Positions 55,476 through 64,000 of a stretch of 64,000 nucleotides of DNA are shown piece by piece. Origin of the DNA: Spongiibacter thalassae (GTDB lineage Bacteria; Pseudomonadota; Gammaproteobacteria; Pseudomonadales; Spongiibacteraceae). Both the position numbers and the translations under genes were made by a program. The DNA lies in the NCBI RefSeq assembly GCF_012272835.1, contig NZ_JAAWWK010000003.1:372001-436000 (forward strand). Reading direction: 5' to 3'. The notes beneath the pieces were generated by a model. The model saw only the letters and a list, made by a program, of their open reading frames with translations. It was not told the DNA's origin and did not search any database. How positions within the stretch are numbered: the stretch's first letter is position 1; every line of letters starts with the position of its first letter.

Positions 55476-56933
55476 ATGAAAGAGTTCAAACATTTTATTA
55501 ACGGCGAGTACGTGGCTTCGGCCAGCGGCAAAACATTTGAAAATCGATCGCCAGTGGACAATAGCCTGATCGGTCAGGTTCACGAGGCCGGTGAGGCGGA
55601 AGTCGATGCTGCCGTTCGTGCCGCTAAAGCCGCGCTTAAGGGCCCCTGGAGCAAGCTGACCCAAAACCAGCGTGCCGCCATGTTGAACAAGATCGCAGAC
55701 CGCATTAATGAGCGTTTCGACGAATTCCTGGCCGCAGAGTGCCTGGACACGGGCAAACCGCGCTCAATGGCCAGCCATATCGACATTCCCCGTGGCGCAG
55801 CCAACTTTAAAGAATTTGCTGACAGTATGAATCATCCGACTGAAGGCTTCCGAATGGATACCCCGGATGGCAAGGGCGCCGTGAACGTAGGCCATCGGAC
55901 ACCAAAGGGCGTTATTGCCGTGGTGTCTCCATGGAACCTTCCTCTGTTGCTGATGACCTTCAAGGTTGGCCCTGCGCTGGCCTGTGGTAACACGGTTGTT
56001 GTTAAACCGTCGGAAGAAACACCTGCTACGGCCACTTTGCTGGGTGAGGTCATGAACGAGTGTGGTGTGCCACCAGGTGTGTTTAATGTGGTGCACGGTT
56101 TTGGCCCTGACTCTGCGGGTGCTTTCCTGACGTCTCATCCATTAGTGGATGCGATCACCTTCACCGGTGAAACCCGTACCGGTGAGATCATTATGAAAGC
56201 CGCCGCAGTGGGCCTTCGTAATGTTTCCATGGAGTGCGGCGGAAAAAACCCTGGCCTTGTGTTCGCCGACTGCGATCTCGAAAAAGCCGTGGAGGGCACG
56301 ATGCGCTCCGCGTTTGTCAACTGTGGTCAGGTTTGTTTGGGCACCGAGCGGGTCTATGTAGAGCGTTCGATATTTGACCAGTTTCTCGCCCGTATGAAAG
56401 AAGAGGTGGCCAAGCTGAAACTGGGCCGACCAGAAGATCCCGATGCGAATTTCGGGCCGCTGGTCAGCTTGGAGCATCGTGACAAAGTTAAAAGCTATTA
56501 CGACTTGGCTCGCGAAGAGGGTGCAACCGTCGAGATTGGTGGTGGCATTCCTGACATGGGCGCAGAGCTGAACGATGGCGCCTGGATTGAACCGACCATC
56601 TGGACCGGCCTGCCTGAAGACGCCCGTGTTATCCGCGAGGAAATTTTTGGTCCGTGCTGTCACATCCGTCCGTTCGACACCGAAGAAGAAGCCATCGAGT
56701 TGGCCAATGACACCAGCTACGGTCTTGCCTGCGCCATCTGGACAGAAAATTCTGCCCGGGCTCTCCGCGTGGCGGAACAGATGGAAGTTGGTCTGGCGTG
56801 GGTGAACTCCTGGTTCCTGCGTGATCTGCGCACATCCTTCGGCGGTGCCAAACAATCAGGGATTGGTCGTGAGGGCGGCGTGCATGGTCTGGAGTTCTAC
56901 ACTGAAACCAAAAACATCTGTATCAAACTGTGA
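55476..56933 (+). CDS. xylG: 2-Hydroxymuconic semialdehyde dehydrogenase
   Basis: 485 residues. Aldehyde dehydrogenase with general base in MECGGKNPGL and catalytic Cys in NCGQVCLGTERV. Oxidises the ring-cleavage semialdehyde to 2-hydroxymuconate (4-oxalocrotonate branch). Seven bases separate it from xylF. Confidence 0.95.
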   Translation: MKEFKHFINGEYVASASGKTFENRSPVDNSLIGQVHEAGEAEVDAAVRAAKAALKGPWSKLTQNQRAAMLNKIADRINERFDEFLAAECLDTGKPRSMASHIDIPRGAANFKEFADSMNHPTEGFRMDTPDGKGAVNVGHRTPKGVIAVVSPWNLPLLLMTFKVGPALACGNTVVVKPSEETPATATLLGEVMNECGVPPGVFNVVHGFGPDSAGAFLTSHPLVDAITFTGETRTGEIIMKAAAVGLRNVSMECGGKNPGLVFADCDLEKAVEGTMRSAFVNCGQVCLGTERVYVERSIFDQFLARMKEEVAKLKLGRPEDPDANFGPLVSLEHRDKVKSYYDLAREEGATVEIGGGIPDMGAELNDGAWIEPTIWTGLPEDARVIREEIFGPCCHIRPFDTEEEAIELANDTSYGLACAIWTENSARALRVAEQMEVGLAWVNSWFLRDLRTSFGGAKQSGIGREGGVHGLEFYTETKNICIKL

Positions 56934-56940
56934 GGTAGCC

Positions 56941-57801
56941 ATGAACGTACCTGTAGATAGCCCTGAAATCGGGCGTGAGATCACCGCGGCCGGCTACCGG
57001 ACCAATGTGCACGATCACGGCGAAGGTGGCTTCCCCTTGATGATGATTCACGGTTCCGGCCCCGGGGTAACCGCCTGGGCCAACTGGCGCCTGGTGATTC
57101 CCGAGCTGGCCAAACACCGCCGGGTGGTTGCGCCGGACATGCTCGGCTTTGGTTACAGCGAGCGTCCGGAAGACAAGATCTATAACCGTGAGCGTTGGGT
57201 AAAACACGCCATCGGTGTTATGGACGAGCTGGGGCTTGATCAGGTCGATCTGGTGGGCAACTCCTTCGGGGGTGGTCTGTCATTGTCGTTGGCCATCGAG
57301 CATCCAGAGCGCGTTCGCCGTCTGGTGCTGATGGGCTCTGCCGGGGTCAGATTTCCGATCACCAAAGGCCTGGATGAAGTCTGGGGTTACCAGCCCTCGC
57401 TGGAATCCATGCGCCGGTTGATGGATGTATTTGCCTTCAACAAGGGGCTGTTGACCGACGAACTGGCAGAAATGCGTTACCAGGCAAGCGTTCGCCCCGG
57501 CTTTCAGGAATCCTTTGCCGCCATGTTTCCGGCCCCGCGCCAGCGCTGGGTAGACAGCCTGGCAAGCAACGAGGATGACATCCGCGCCCTTCAGCACGAA
57601 ACCCTGATTATCCACGGTCGCGAAGACGAGGTGATTCCCCTGGAAGCCTCATATAAGTTGGCTGAGCTGATTGATCGTGCCCAGTTGCATGTGTTCGGCC
57701 GCTGCGGTCACTGGACACAGATTGAACACGCCTCCCGGTTTGCCCGTCTGGTTGAGGATTTCCTGAACGAAGCGGATCAAGCCGCTGCCGGAGACAAATA
57801 A
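56941..57801 (+). CDS. xylF: 2-Hydroxymuconic semialdehyde hydrolase
   Basis: 286 residues, alpha/beta hydrolase. HGSGPGVTAWANW oxyanion motif, nucleophile GNSFGGG, Asp in HGREDEVIPL and His in RCGHWTQIEH. Hydrolyses ring-cleavage ketones from 3-methylcatechol and related substrates. Its TAA overlaps the xylJ ATG. Confidence 0.94.
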   Translation: MNVPVDSPEIGREITAAGYRTNVHDHGEGGFPLMMIHGSGPGVTAWANWRLVIPELAKHRRVVAPDMLGFGYSERPEDKIYNRERWVKHAIGVMDELGLDQVDLVGNSFGGGLSLSLAIEHPERVRRLVLMGSAGVRFPITKGLDEVWGYQPSLESMRRLMDVFAFNKGLLTDELAEMRYQASVRPGFQESFAAMFPAPRQRWVDSLASNEDDIRALQHETLIIHGREDEVIPLEASYKLAELIDRAQLHVFGRCGHWTQIEHASRFARLVEDFLNEADQAAAGDK

Positions 57802-58586
57802 TGGATAAGCAAAAAATCCAGCAGTTCGGAGACGAACTTTACGAAGCCATGGTCAAGCGGGAAGCAGTCTCCCCGCTGACTAGCCGTGGCGAAGACATCA
57901 GCATTGAGGATGCCTACCACATCTCCCTGCGCATGCTTGAGCGCCGGCAGCAAGCCGGTGCCCGGGTAATTGGCAAAAAGATCGGCGTCACCAGCAAGGC
58001 GGTGATGAATATGCTGAATGTACACCAGCCCGATTTCGGTTACCTGACCGACGACATGGTGTTTAACAGTGGAGAAGCCGTGCCCATCAGCGACCGGCTG
58101 ATTGCGCCAAAGGCTGAGGGAGAGATTGCCTTCATTCTGAAGAAAGACCTGGCCGGCCCCGGCGTGACCAATGCCGACGTGCTGGCGGCCACCGAATGCG
58201 TAATGCCGTGTTTCGAGATCGTCGATTCACGCATTCAGGACTGGAAGATCGCCATTCAGGACACCATCGCTGATAACGCTTCCTGCGGTTTGTTTGTGCT
58301 GGGTGACAACGCGGTCTCCCCTCGGGATGTTGACCTGGTGACTTGCGGCATGGTGGTGGAAAAGAACGGTTCCATCATCAGCACCGGTGCCGGCGCAGCT
58401 GCACTGAGCTCTCCGGTGAACTGCGTGGCGTGGCTGGCCAACACCCTGGGTGAGTTCGGCATTTCCCTGAAGGCAGGTGAAGTTATCCTGTCAGGCTCCC
58501 TGGTACCGCTGGAGCCGGTGAAAGCCGGTGACACCATGCGTGTGGACATTGGCGGGCTTGGCAGCGCATCTGTGCGCTTTGTCTGA
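57801..58586 (+). CDS. xylJ: 2-Oxopent-4-enoate hydratase
   Basis: 261 residues, of the hydratase/decarboxylase family ([42 protein letters not shown]-like [12 protein letters not shown]). Hydrates 2-oxopent-4-enoate to 4-hydroxy-2-oxovalerate. Paralogous to xylI in the same operon. Confidence 0.93.
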   Translation: MDKQKIQQFGDELYEAMVKREAVSPLTSRGEDISIEDAYHISLRMLERRQQAGARVIGKKIGVTSKAVMNMLNVHQPDFGYLTDDMVFNSGEAVPISDRLIAPKAEGEIAFILKKDLAGPGVTNADVLAATECVMPCFEIVDSRIQDWKIAIQDTIADNASCGLFVLGDNAVSPRDVDLVTCGMVVEKNGSIISTGAGAAALSSPVNCVAWLANTLGEFGISLKAGEVILSGSLVPLEPVKAGDTMRVDIGGLGSASVRFV

Positions 58587-58610
58587 CCCGGACCAAATGA
58601 GGACAAGATT

Positions 58611-59546
58611 ATGAACAAGAAAATCAAAGCCGCCATCATAGGTTCGGGCAACATCGGCACCGACCTGATGATCAAGATCCTGCGTAACGGCAAGCATATT
58701 GAAATGGGTGCCATGGTGGGTATCGACCCGGAATCCGATGGCTTGGCCCGTGCCAACCGCATGGGCGTAGCCACCACCCACGAAGGCGTGGATGGCCTGG
58801 TGAAAATGCCGGAATTTGCCGACATCGACATCGTATTTGACGCCACCTCTGCCGGCGCGCACATGCACAACGAAGTGTTTCTGCGTGGCCACAAAGAAAA
58901 CATCAAGATTGTCGACCTGACCCCCGCGGCCATTGGCCCCTACTGTGTGCCGGTGGTGAACCTGGAGCAGAACCTGAGCGAAGGTAACGTGAACATGGTC
59001 ACCTGCGGTGGCCAGGCCACCATCCCGATGGTGGCCGCCGTGTCTCGCGTGGCCAAGGTGCACTACGCCGAAATTGTGGCCTCGATTTCCAGTAAGTCTG
59101 CCGGCCCGGGCACCCGCGCCAACATCGACGAGTTCACCGAAACCACCTCCAAGGCCATTGAAGTGGTGGGCGGCGCCCAGAAGGGCAAGGCCATCATCAT
59201 CCTGAACCCGGCCGAGCCTCCGCTGCTGATGCGGGATACCGTGTACGTACTTTCGGATGCGGCAGACAAGGCGGAAGTTGAGGCTTCCGTGGAAGAAATG
59301 GTGAAGGCCGTGAACAGCTATGTGCCGGGATATCGCTTGAAACAGAAAGTGCAATTTGACGACATTCCGGCCGATCAGCCCATGAACGTCCCGGGCCTTG
59401 GTCGCTTCAGCGGCCTGAAGACCTCCATTTTCCTGGAAGTGGAAGGTGCCGCCCATTACCTCCCGGCCTACGCCGGCAACCTGGACATCATGACCTCTGC
59501 AGCACTTGGCACCGCTGAGCGCATTGCCGAATCGCTGGTCAACTGA
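58611..59546 (+). CDS. xylQ: Acetaldehyde dehydrogenase (acylating)
   Basis: 311 residues. NAD-binding [12 protein letters not shown] at the N-terminus, catalytic Cys in [12 protein letters not shown]. It converts acetaldehyde from XylK to acetyl-CoA and forms a channelling complex with it. Followed by xylK after 13 bases. Confidence 0.95.
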   Translation: MNKKIKAAIIGSGNIGTDLMIKILRNGKHIEMGAMVGIDPESDGLARANRMGVATTHEGVDGLVKMPEFADIDIVFDATSAGAHMHNEVFLRGHKENIKIVDLTPAAIGPYCVPVVNLEQNLSEGNVNMVTCGGQATIPMVAAVSRVAKVHYAEIVASISSKSAGPGTRANIDEFTETTSKAIEVVGGAQKGKAIIILNPAEPPLLMRDTVYVLSDAADKAEVEASVEEMVKAVNSYVPGYRLKQKVQFDDIPADQPMNVPGLGRFSGLKTSIFLEVEGAAHYLPAYAGNLDIMTSAALGTAERIAESLVN

Positions 59547-59559
59547 GGAGGAAAAAACG

Positions 59560-60597
59560 ATGACTTTTAATCCTGGCAAGAAACTCTACATCTCCGACGT
59601 GACCCTGCGCGACGGCAGCCACGCCATCCGCCACCAGTACTCCATCAAGAACGTGCAGGACATTGCCCGTGCCCTGGACCAGGCCAAGGTGGATTCCATC
59701 GAAGTGGCCCACGGCGACGGCCTTCAGGGCTCCAGCTTCAATTACGGCTTCGGCGCCCACACCGATCTGGAATGGATCGAAGCGGTGGCCGAAGTGGTGA
59801 CCCACGCCCAGATCGCCACTCTGCTGCTGCCCGGCATCGGTACCGTCCATGACCTGGACAACGCCTACAACGCCGGTGCACGAATAGTGCGAGTAGCGAC
59901 CCACTGCACCGAAGCCGATGTGTCCAGACAGCACATCGAACATGCCCGGAAGCTGGGCATGGACACCGTCGGTTTCCTGATGATGAGCCACATGCAGACC
60001 CCGAAAGGTCTCGCGGAACAGGCCAAGCTGATGGAAGACTACGGGGCTACCTGCCTGTACGTGGTCGACTCCGGCGGCGCCATGAACATGAACGACATCC
60101 GCGACCGCTTCCGGGCCCTGAAAGACGTGCTGAAGCCGGAAACCCAGACCGGCATGCACGCTCACCACAACCTCGCCCTTGGTGTGGCCAATTCCATTGT
60201 TGCCGTCGAAGAAGGTTGCGACCGGATTGATGCTTCCCTTGCCGGCATGGGTGCCGGTGCCGGCAACGCCCCGCTGGAAGTCTGTGTGGCCGCCTTTGAC
60301 AAGATGGGTTGGGAGCACGGCACGGATGTCTACGCCCTGATGGACGCGGCCGACGATATTGTTCGCCCGTTGCAGGACCGCCCGGTACGGGTGGACCGTG
60401 AAACCCTGGCGCTGGGTTACGCCGGTGTCTATTCCAGCTTCCTGCGCCACTCCGAAGTGGCGGCGCAGAAGTATGGGCTGAAGGCCGTGGATATTCTGGT
60501 TGAGCTTGGCCGCCGCCGTATGGTGGGTGGCCAGGAAGACATGATCGTGGATGTGGCGCTGGATCTGCTGGCCGCCCAAAAGGAGCAAAACGCATGA
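59560..60597 (+). CDS. xylK: 4-Hydroxy-2-oxovalerate aldolase
   Basis: 345 residues, HMGL-like TIM barrel: [17 protein letters not shown] at the start and metal ligands in [11 protein letters not shown]. Splits 4-hydroxy-2-oxovalerate to pyruvate and acetaldehyde, passing the latter to XylQ. The ATG at 59560 follows AGGAGG. Stop overlaps xylI start (ATGA). Confidence 0.95.
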   Translation: MTFNPGKKLYISDVTLRDGSHAIRHQYSIKNVQDIARALDQAKVDSIEVAHGDGLQGSSFNYGFGAHTDLEWIEAVAEVVTHAQIATLLLPGIGTVHDLDNAYNAGARIVRVATHCTEADVSRQHIEHARKLGMDTVGFLMMSHMQTPKGLAEQAKLMEDYGATCLYVVDSGGAMNMNDIRDRFRALKDVLKPETQTGMHAHHNLALGVANSIVAVEEGCDRIDASLAGMGAGAGNAPLEVCVAAFDKMGWEHGTDVYALMDAADDIVRPLQDRPVRVDRETLALGYAGVYSSFLRHSEVAAQKYGLKAVDILVELGRRRMVGGQEDMIVDVALDLLAAQKEQNA

Positions 60598-61388
60598 GCA
60601 AAACATTGAGCCGCGAGCAGATGCTGGCCCTGGCCGAACATGTGGAAAACGCCGAACTGCAGGCCCATGACATTACCAAGGTCACCAATGATTACCCGGA
60701 TATGACCTTCGAGGATGCCTACGACGTTCAATGGGAAATTCGCCGCCGCAAGGAGGAGCGGGGCAACAAGATCGTTGGTATGAAAATGGGGCTAACGTCC
60801 TGGGCCAAAATGGCACAGATGGGTGTCGAGACCCCGATCTATGGTTTCCTCGCCGATTATTTCAGCGTGCCAGATGGCGGCGTGGTCGACACCAAAGAAC
60901 TGATTCACCCGAAAATCGAGGCCGAGATTGCCTTCGTCACCAAGGCACCCCTGAAAGGGCCAGGGTGTCACATTGGCCAGGTTCTGGCAGCGACCGACTT
61001 CATGATTCCTGCTGTGGAAGTGATCGATTCCCGTTATGAGAATTTCAAGTTCGATCTGGTGAGCGTGGTTGCCGATAACGCTTCGTCGACCCGCTTTATA
61101 ACCGGTGGCCAGATGGCCGACGTTGCGGACGTGGACCTGAAAACCCTGGGTGTGGTGGTCGAGAAGAACGGCGAAGTGGTCGATGTGGGCGCAGGCGCTG
61201 CCGTGCTGGGCCATCCGGCCTCCAGCGTGGCCATGCTAGCGAACCTGCTGGCCGAGCGGGGCGAACACATCCCTGCAGGCACCTTCATCATGACCGGTGG
61301 TATCACCGCCGCCATCGCCGTGGAACCCGGTGACAACATCACTGTGCGTTATCAGGGACTGGGAACCGTTTCCGGACGATTCATCTGA
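60594..61388 (+). CDS. xylI: 4-Oxalocrotonate decarboxylase
   Basis: 264 residues, hydratase/decarboxylase family ([50 protein letters not shown]). Decarboxylates 4-oxalocrotonate to 2-oxopent-4-enoate and works in a complex with XylJ. Confidence 0.94.
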   Translation: MSKTLSREQMLALAEHVENAELQAHDITKVTNDYPDMTFEDAYDVQWEIRRRKEERGNKIVGMKMGLTSWAKMAQMGVETPIYGFLADYFSVPDGGVVDTKELIHPKIEAEIAFVTKAPLKGPGCHIGQVLAATDFMIPAVEVIDSRYENFKFDLVSVVADNASSTRFITGGQMADVADVDLKTLGVVVEKNGEVVDVGAGAAVLGHPASSVAMLANLLAERGEHIPAGTFIMTGGITAAIAVEPGDNITVRYQGLGTVSGRFI

Positions 61389-61406
61389 CTCTGACAAGGA
61401 GGCGTT

Positions 61407-61598
61407 ATGCCCATTGCTCAGCTTTACATTATTGACGGTAGAACGGACGAGCAGAAAGAAACCCTGATCCAGGAAGTGAGCGAGGCCATGGCCCGCTCCC
61501 TGGATGCCCCCATGGACCGTATCCGGGTAATGATCACCGAGATGCCGAAGCAACACTTCGGTATTGGTGGTCAGTCGGCCAAAAAACTGGGGCGGTAG
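61407..61598 (+). CDS. xylH: 4-Oxalocrotonate tautomerase
   Basis: 63 residues, exactly the small tautomerase type, with catalytic Pro directly after the initiator Met (PIAQLYIIDGRTDEQK) and Arg residues in LDAPMDRIRV. Converts the enol 2-hydroxymuconate to 4-oxalocrotonate. AGGAGGCGTT precedes the ATG. Last of the classical meta-pathway genes. Confidence 0.94.
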   Translation: MPIAQLYIIDGRTDEQKETLIQEVSEAMARSLDAPMDRIRVMITEMPKQHFGIGGQSAKKLGR

Positions 61599-61602
61599 AC
61601 AG

Positions 61603-62328
61603 GTGAGCAAACTGCCAGTGCTGTACCTGTCCTGCGAAACGGAAGCCCTGACCGGTCCCAAGGGACAGGAGAGTCTGCGCCGACTGGTACCGCGGGATCA
61701 AGTCGTGGACAGCGTGGCTTTTATCACCTCAGAGGAAGGCGGCGCACAGCCGAACATACTTCACCAGTGTGGTGAGGGCGTTCTGGCCAGGCGCCTGCAA
61801 TCCGACATGAAGGCGCGGGGGTTTGAGGTTGCCGTCAATGGTTCGCGGGAGCCCGGCCTCAAGCTGCTTGCCGAGAGCATGATACAGCTGGTGCCCGCGG
61901 AGGTGATTGAATTGCGCCTCAATACCGGGATGGCCAGTGAGCATTATCGGGAGATCGGCCACTGCATTGAAGCATTACGGGATCAGGGTGTATTACTGAT
62001 TTGCCTTGACCGACTGGACGCCAATGGCAATAACGCCAGCTATCATCAGCCCCACGACAGCTATATCCGGAACCTGATCCGGCAGTGGGAGGATGAGCAA
62101 AGGTGGGTGAATGCGATGTCGAACTCAAGCCTCAGGGGAGGTGGTTCGTACGCCACCAATGGCAGCCCCGTGGCAGAACCGACATTATGTATCCTCAATA
62201 CCGCCTTCAGCCTGGGCGGAATGAAAGCGCCCCAGCGCCTGTTCGGGTTTTCCCTGAATCAGAAAGGCAGTCCCTCGCAGGTTATGGTTGGATGCAATAA
62301 ACTACGGAAAAAACAAAGGATTCCGTAA
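61603..62328 (+). CDS. DODA/LigB-like extradiol dioxygenase relative lacking metal ligands
   Basis: 241 residues from a GTG four bases after xylH (no other good start). The order of segments follows class III extradiol enzymes of the DODA type: KLPVLYLS at the start, VAFITSEEG where VVSAHW is expected, EHYREIGHCIEALRDQGVLLI near residue 120-140, and DSYIRNLIRQWEDEQRW after it. The expected iron-binding His of SHGG, SAHW, GLDHG and SGSxxHN are absent (SCET, TSEE, SREPG, CLDR). Likely a non-catalytic or repurposed relative. Stop directly abuts the next ATG. Confidence 0.6.
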   Translation: MSKLPVLYLSCETEALTGPKGQESLRRLVPRDQVVDSVAFITSEEGGAQPNILHQCGEGVLARRLQSDMKARGFEVAVNGSREPGLKLLAESMIQLVPAEVIELRLNTGMASEHYREIGHCIEALRDQGVLLICLDRLDANGNNASYHQPHDSYIRNLIRQWEDEQRWVNAMSNSSLRGGGSYATNGSPVAEPTLCILNTAFSLGGMKAPQRLFGFSLNQKGSPSQVMVGCNKLRKKQRIP

Positions 62329-63273
62329 ATGCTCAAACTGTTGATGGTGGGTGCCGGCGGCATTGGTGGTTACTACGCAGCAAGGTTTCTGGAAGCAGGG
62401 CATCAGGTTGTACTTACAGCCCGCGGGGCTCATTTGCATGCGCTTAAGCGGAGCGGCTTGACAGTCCACTATGAAGGTCGCGAGCCGGTCCATATGGCGG
62501 CTGCTCATGACCATCAGGAACTTGTCACCCGATATAAGTCTGACGAGTTTGACCTTATCATCATCACACTCAAAGCCACGGCAACAGTTTCGGTGGTGAG
62601 TGAGCTCGGCGACTGGCTGAAGCAGGGACGGGCACCCGTGCTTTCCTTGCAGAACGGAGTCGATAATGAACCACTGCTAGCGAAAGCAGTTGGTGCTGAA
62701 AGAGTCATCGGTGGACTTGCGGTCCTTATAGGAGGACACATTGCGAGGCCGGGCGTTATAGAAGCCGAGGGCCTCGCGCAAATCGTGATGGGGGAATGGC
62801 CCAAAGTCAGCGGTAGGCAGGATTCCCGAACTCCGCTACTCAAGATCCTGGTTGCCGCTTTTAATGATGCCGGTATTCCAACTAGGTATTCCGATAACAT
62901 TAACTATTAGCTCTGGCGTAAACTCCTGATTAATAACGGGGTTAACCCACTCTCTGCCCTTACTGGCTTGGATACTCGAAGCCTTACCCATCACCCCGGA
63001 TTCAGAAAAATCGTGTATGGAATGATGGCTGAAACCGTCGAAGCCTCAAAGGCAGACGACGTGAATCTCGGAAAGAAGGACCTGGGCGAGATGTTTGAGC
63101 TGATCAGTAGCTTCAATGCGATCAAGACGTCAATGCTTGTCGATAGGGAAAGAGGTCGCCCGCTGGAACTGGATACCATTGCCGGGGCGGTACTGCGACG
63201 CTGCGAGCGTCTGGGGATTAAGGCTCCCTATACTGAGGCAGTCCACACATTATTGATGCACTCAGGTGATTGA
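62329..63273 (+). pseudogene. 2-Dehydropantoate 2-reductase-family protein with one amber stop
   Basis: N-terminal half reads MVGAGGIGGYYAARFLEAGHQVVLTARG, LSLQNGVDNEPLL; then TAG at 62908-62910 follows SDNINY, and the same frame continues LWRKLLINNGVNPLSALTGLDTRSLTHHPGF to ELDTIAGAVLRRCERLGIKAPYTEAVHTLL. Only this codon breaks a 314-residue gene, otherwise full length. The Lys of LWRKLLIN is the family's catalytic residue and lies after the stop. Starts one base after the preceding stop, so it was part of the operon. Confidence 0.85.
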
Positions 63274-63335
63274 AACCTTGGGATGAATTCATTGACGGGC
63301 GGGCATTGAAGCAACCGGAGGCTTGCCTGCGCTCG

Positions 63336-63701
63336 CTATTTGAACCTGTCCCAGTACGGAGGTTCGCCGAAAAAACTGTCGATAAAGTCGACAAAGCTAG
63401 GAACCTTGCTTGCCAACAACTGCCGGTGTGCATATACCGCATAAAGTACCATGGGCTCTGGTTCATGCTCTGGCAGGACGACCTTCAGTTTTCCTTCCCT
63501 GATCGCCGCCCCAGCAATGAAGGTGGGCTGCAGGGCGGTGCCGGCTACGGCAATCGCCGTTTCTATCAATACGTCACTGTTATTGCTGATCATCTCCCTA
63601 GTTTCGTCGCGACCACTGCCTTGTAGCCACTTCTGTACCGTGTGATCTGCATCCAGGGTAAGTAGTCGCCCCTGAAAAATAAAAACCTGAGTAAATGCAA
63701 T
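63336..63701 (-). pseudogene. LysR-family regulator, C-terminal fragment
   Basis: Minus strand reads EMISNNSDVLIETAIAVAGTALQPTFIAGAAIREGKLKVVLPEHEPEPMVLYAVYAHRQLLASKVPSFVDFIDSFFG, the end of a LysR effector domain, with readable sequence back to about 63701 where a stop occurs. The DNA-binding domain is missing. It faces the panE-like pseudogene. Confidence 0.75.
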
Positions 63702-63863
63702 TATTTACCGTGAATCTGGGGTATACAATCCACCATAAATTTACCCGTTTCGCTCAAAAACCGGGAAAATGCCCATGATCCGTAAGCGGCCGATAATCCC
63801 ATCTTGAGCCAGGCGCTGCCGCCGTCAGGATAGTGTCCACTTATTTTCTAGTGGACACTTAAC
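63702..63863. other. Left end region of an IS66-family element
   Basis: GTAAGCGGCCG at 63782-63792 is the IS66-type terminus, matching in inverse the end at about 47428-47438. AGTGTCCACT and AGTGGACACT (63832-63859) form a perfect 10-bp hairpin just before the transposon gene start. Confidence 0.65.
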
Positions 63864-64000
63864 ATGAACGAAGTAAGCGTAACCAAGCCCTACCAACGCC
63901 GTCGCCGGTTTTCCGGGGAATTCAAAGCCCAGATTGTTGCTCAATGCCTGGCACCTGGTGCCTCCGTTTCCCGGATCTCCCTGGATAACGTCCTCAACGC
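63864..64000 (+). CDS. tnpA: IS66-family accessory protein TnpA (3' partial)
   Basis: The visible 45 residues, KPYQRRRRFSGEFKAQIVAQCLAPGASVSRISLDN, are the helix-turn-helix start of an IS66 TnpA. The gene continues past the window edge, presumably followed by tnpB and tnpC. Confidence 0.82.
   Translation, partial: MNEVSVTKPYQRRRRFSGEFKAQIVAQCLAPGASVSRISLDNVLN

Noticed and set aside
58491-60606. Long open frames on the minus strand opposite xylQ and xylK
   Set aside because: They are antisense shadows of GC-rich coding sequence with strong codon bias; no family resemblance.
62908-62910. Programmed amber readthrough or pyrrolysine insertion in the panE-like gene
   Set aside because: No readthrough signal seen and the family has no such habit; simple mutation is enough.

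Overview
The window reads as chromosome of a Gammaproteobacterium (inference from protein families; a marine hydrocarbon degrader would fit). It has an ordinary backbone on the left and a large accessory island on the right. Products were assigned by reading motifs and recalling families; no database search was run.

Backbone (1 to about 26.7 kb): a BcsC-like cellulose export protein cut by the window edge; an amidohydrolase; the cobalamin genes cbiB and cobC; TfoX-N, BolA and TrhO proteins; a wax ester synthase/diacylglycerol acyltransferase; a five-gene leftward operon (imelysin, di-haem oxidoreductase, imelysin lipoprotein, DUF1513, multicopper oxidase) behind a possible Fur box; a CitE-like lyase; a YheT-type hydrolase; and a TonB-dependent receptor. 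A transposase-only Tn3-family element (21594-24832) sits between the 5' part of a SnoaL-like gene and a dienelactone hydrolase gene lacking its 5' end. An aldo/keto reductase follows.

Debris zone (26.7-30.8 kb): MipA/OmpV and HsdM pseudogene fragments, a TacA/TacT-type toxin-antitoxin locus with an intact promoter/operator but a frameshifted toxin, and an IS256-family relic.

TOL-type catabolic island (30.9-63.3 kb): this matches both TOL plasmid pathways in gene content and order. The upper operon is xylC-M-A-B-N (toluene/xylene to benzoate/toluate), next to a XylS/BenR-type AraC regulator and an IclR regulator. xylN is frameshifted. The meta operon is xylX-Y-Z-L-T-E-G-F-J-Q-K-I-H (benzoate to catechol, meta cleavage, then pyruvate and acetyl-CoA). 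It is followed by a DODA/LigB-like protein that has lost its metal ligands and a ketopantoate reductase pseudogene with one amber codon. A Pm-type promoter with two TGCA-N6-GGNTA boxes precedes xylX. A diverged second copy of that promoter, joined to about 115 bp of xylX 5' end, lies upstream of xylC. This suggests that the upper operon was put under, or once stood under, XylS/BenR control; no XylR is present in the window.

Between the two operons (41.4-50.0 kb) is a transposon graveyard: an IS3-family gene split by an unclassified 9-bp-duplicating element, itself split by an intact IS21-family element; IS66 fragments in opposite orientations; a group II intron with its reverse transcriptase; and IS3-like and IS630 scraps. 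Another IS66-family element begins at the right edge, so IS66 sequences bracket the meta operon.
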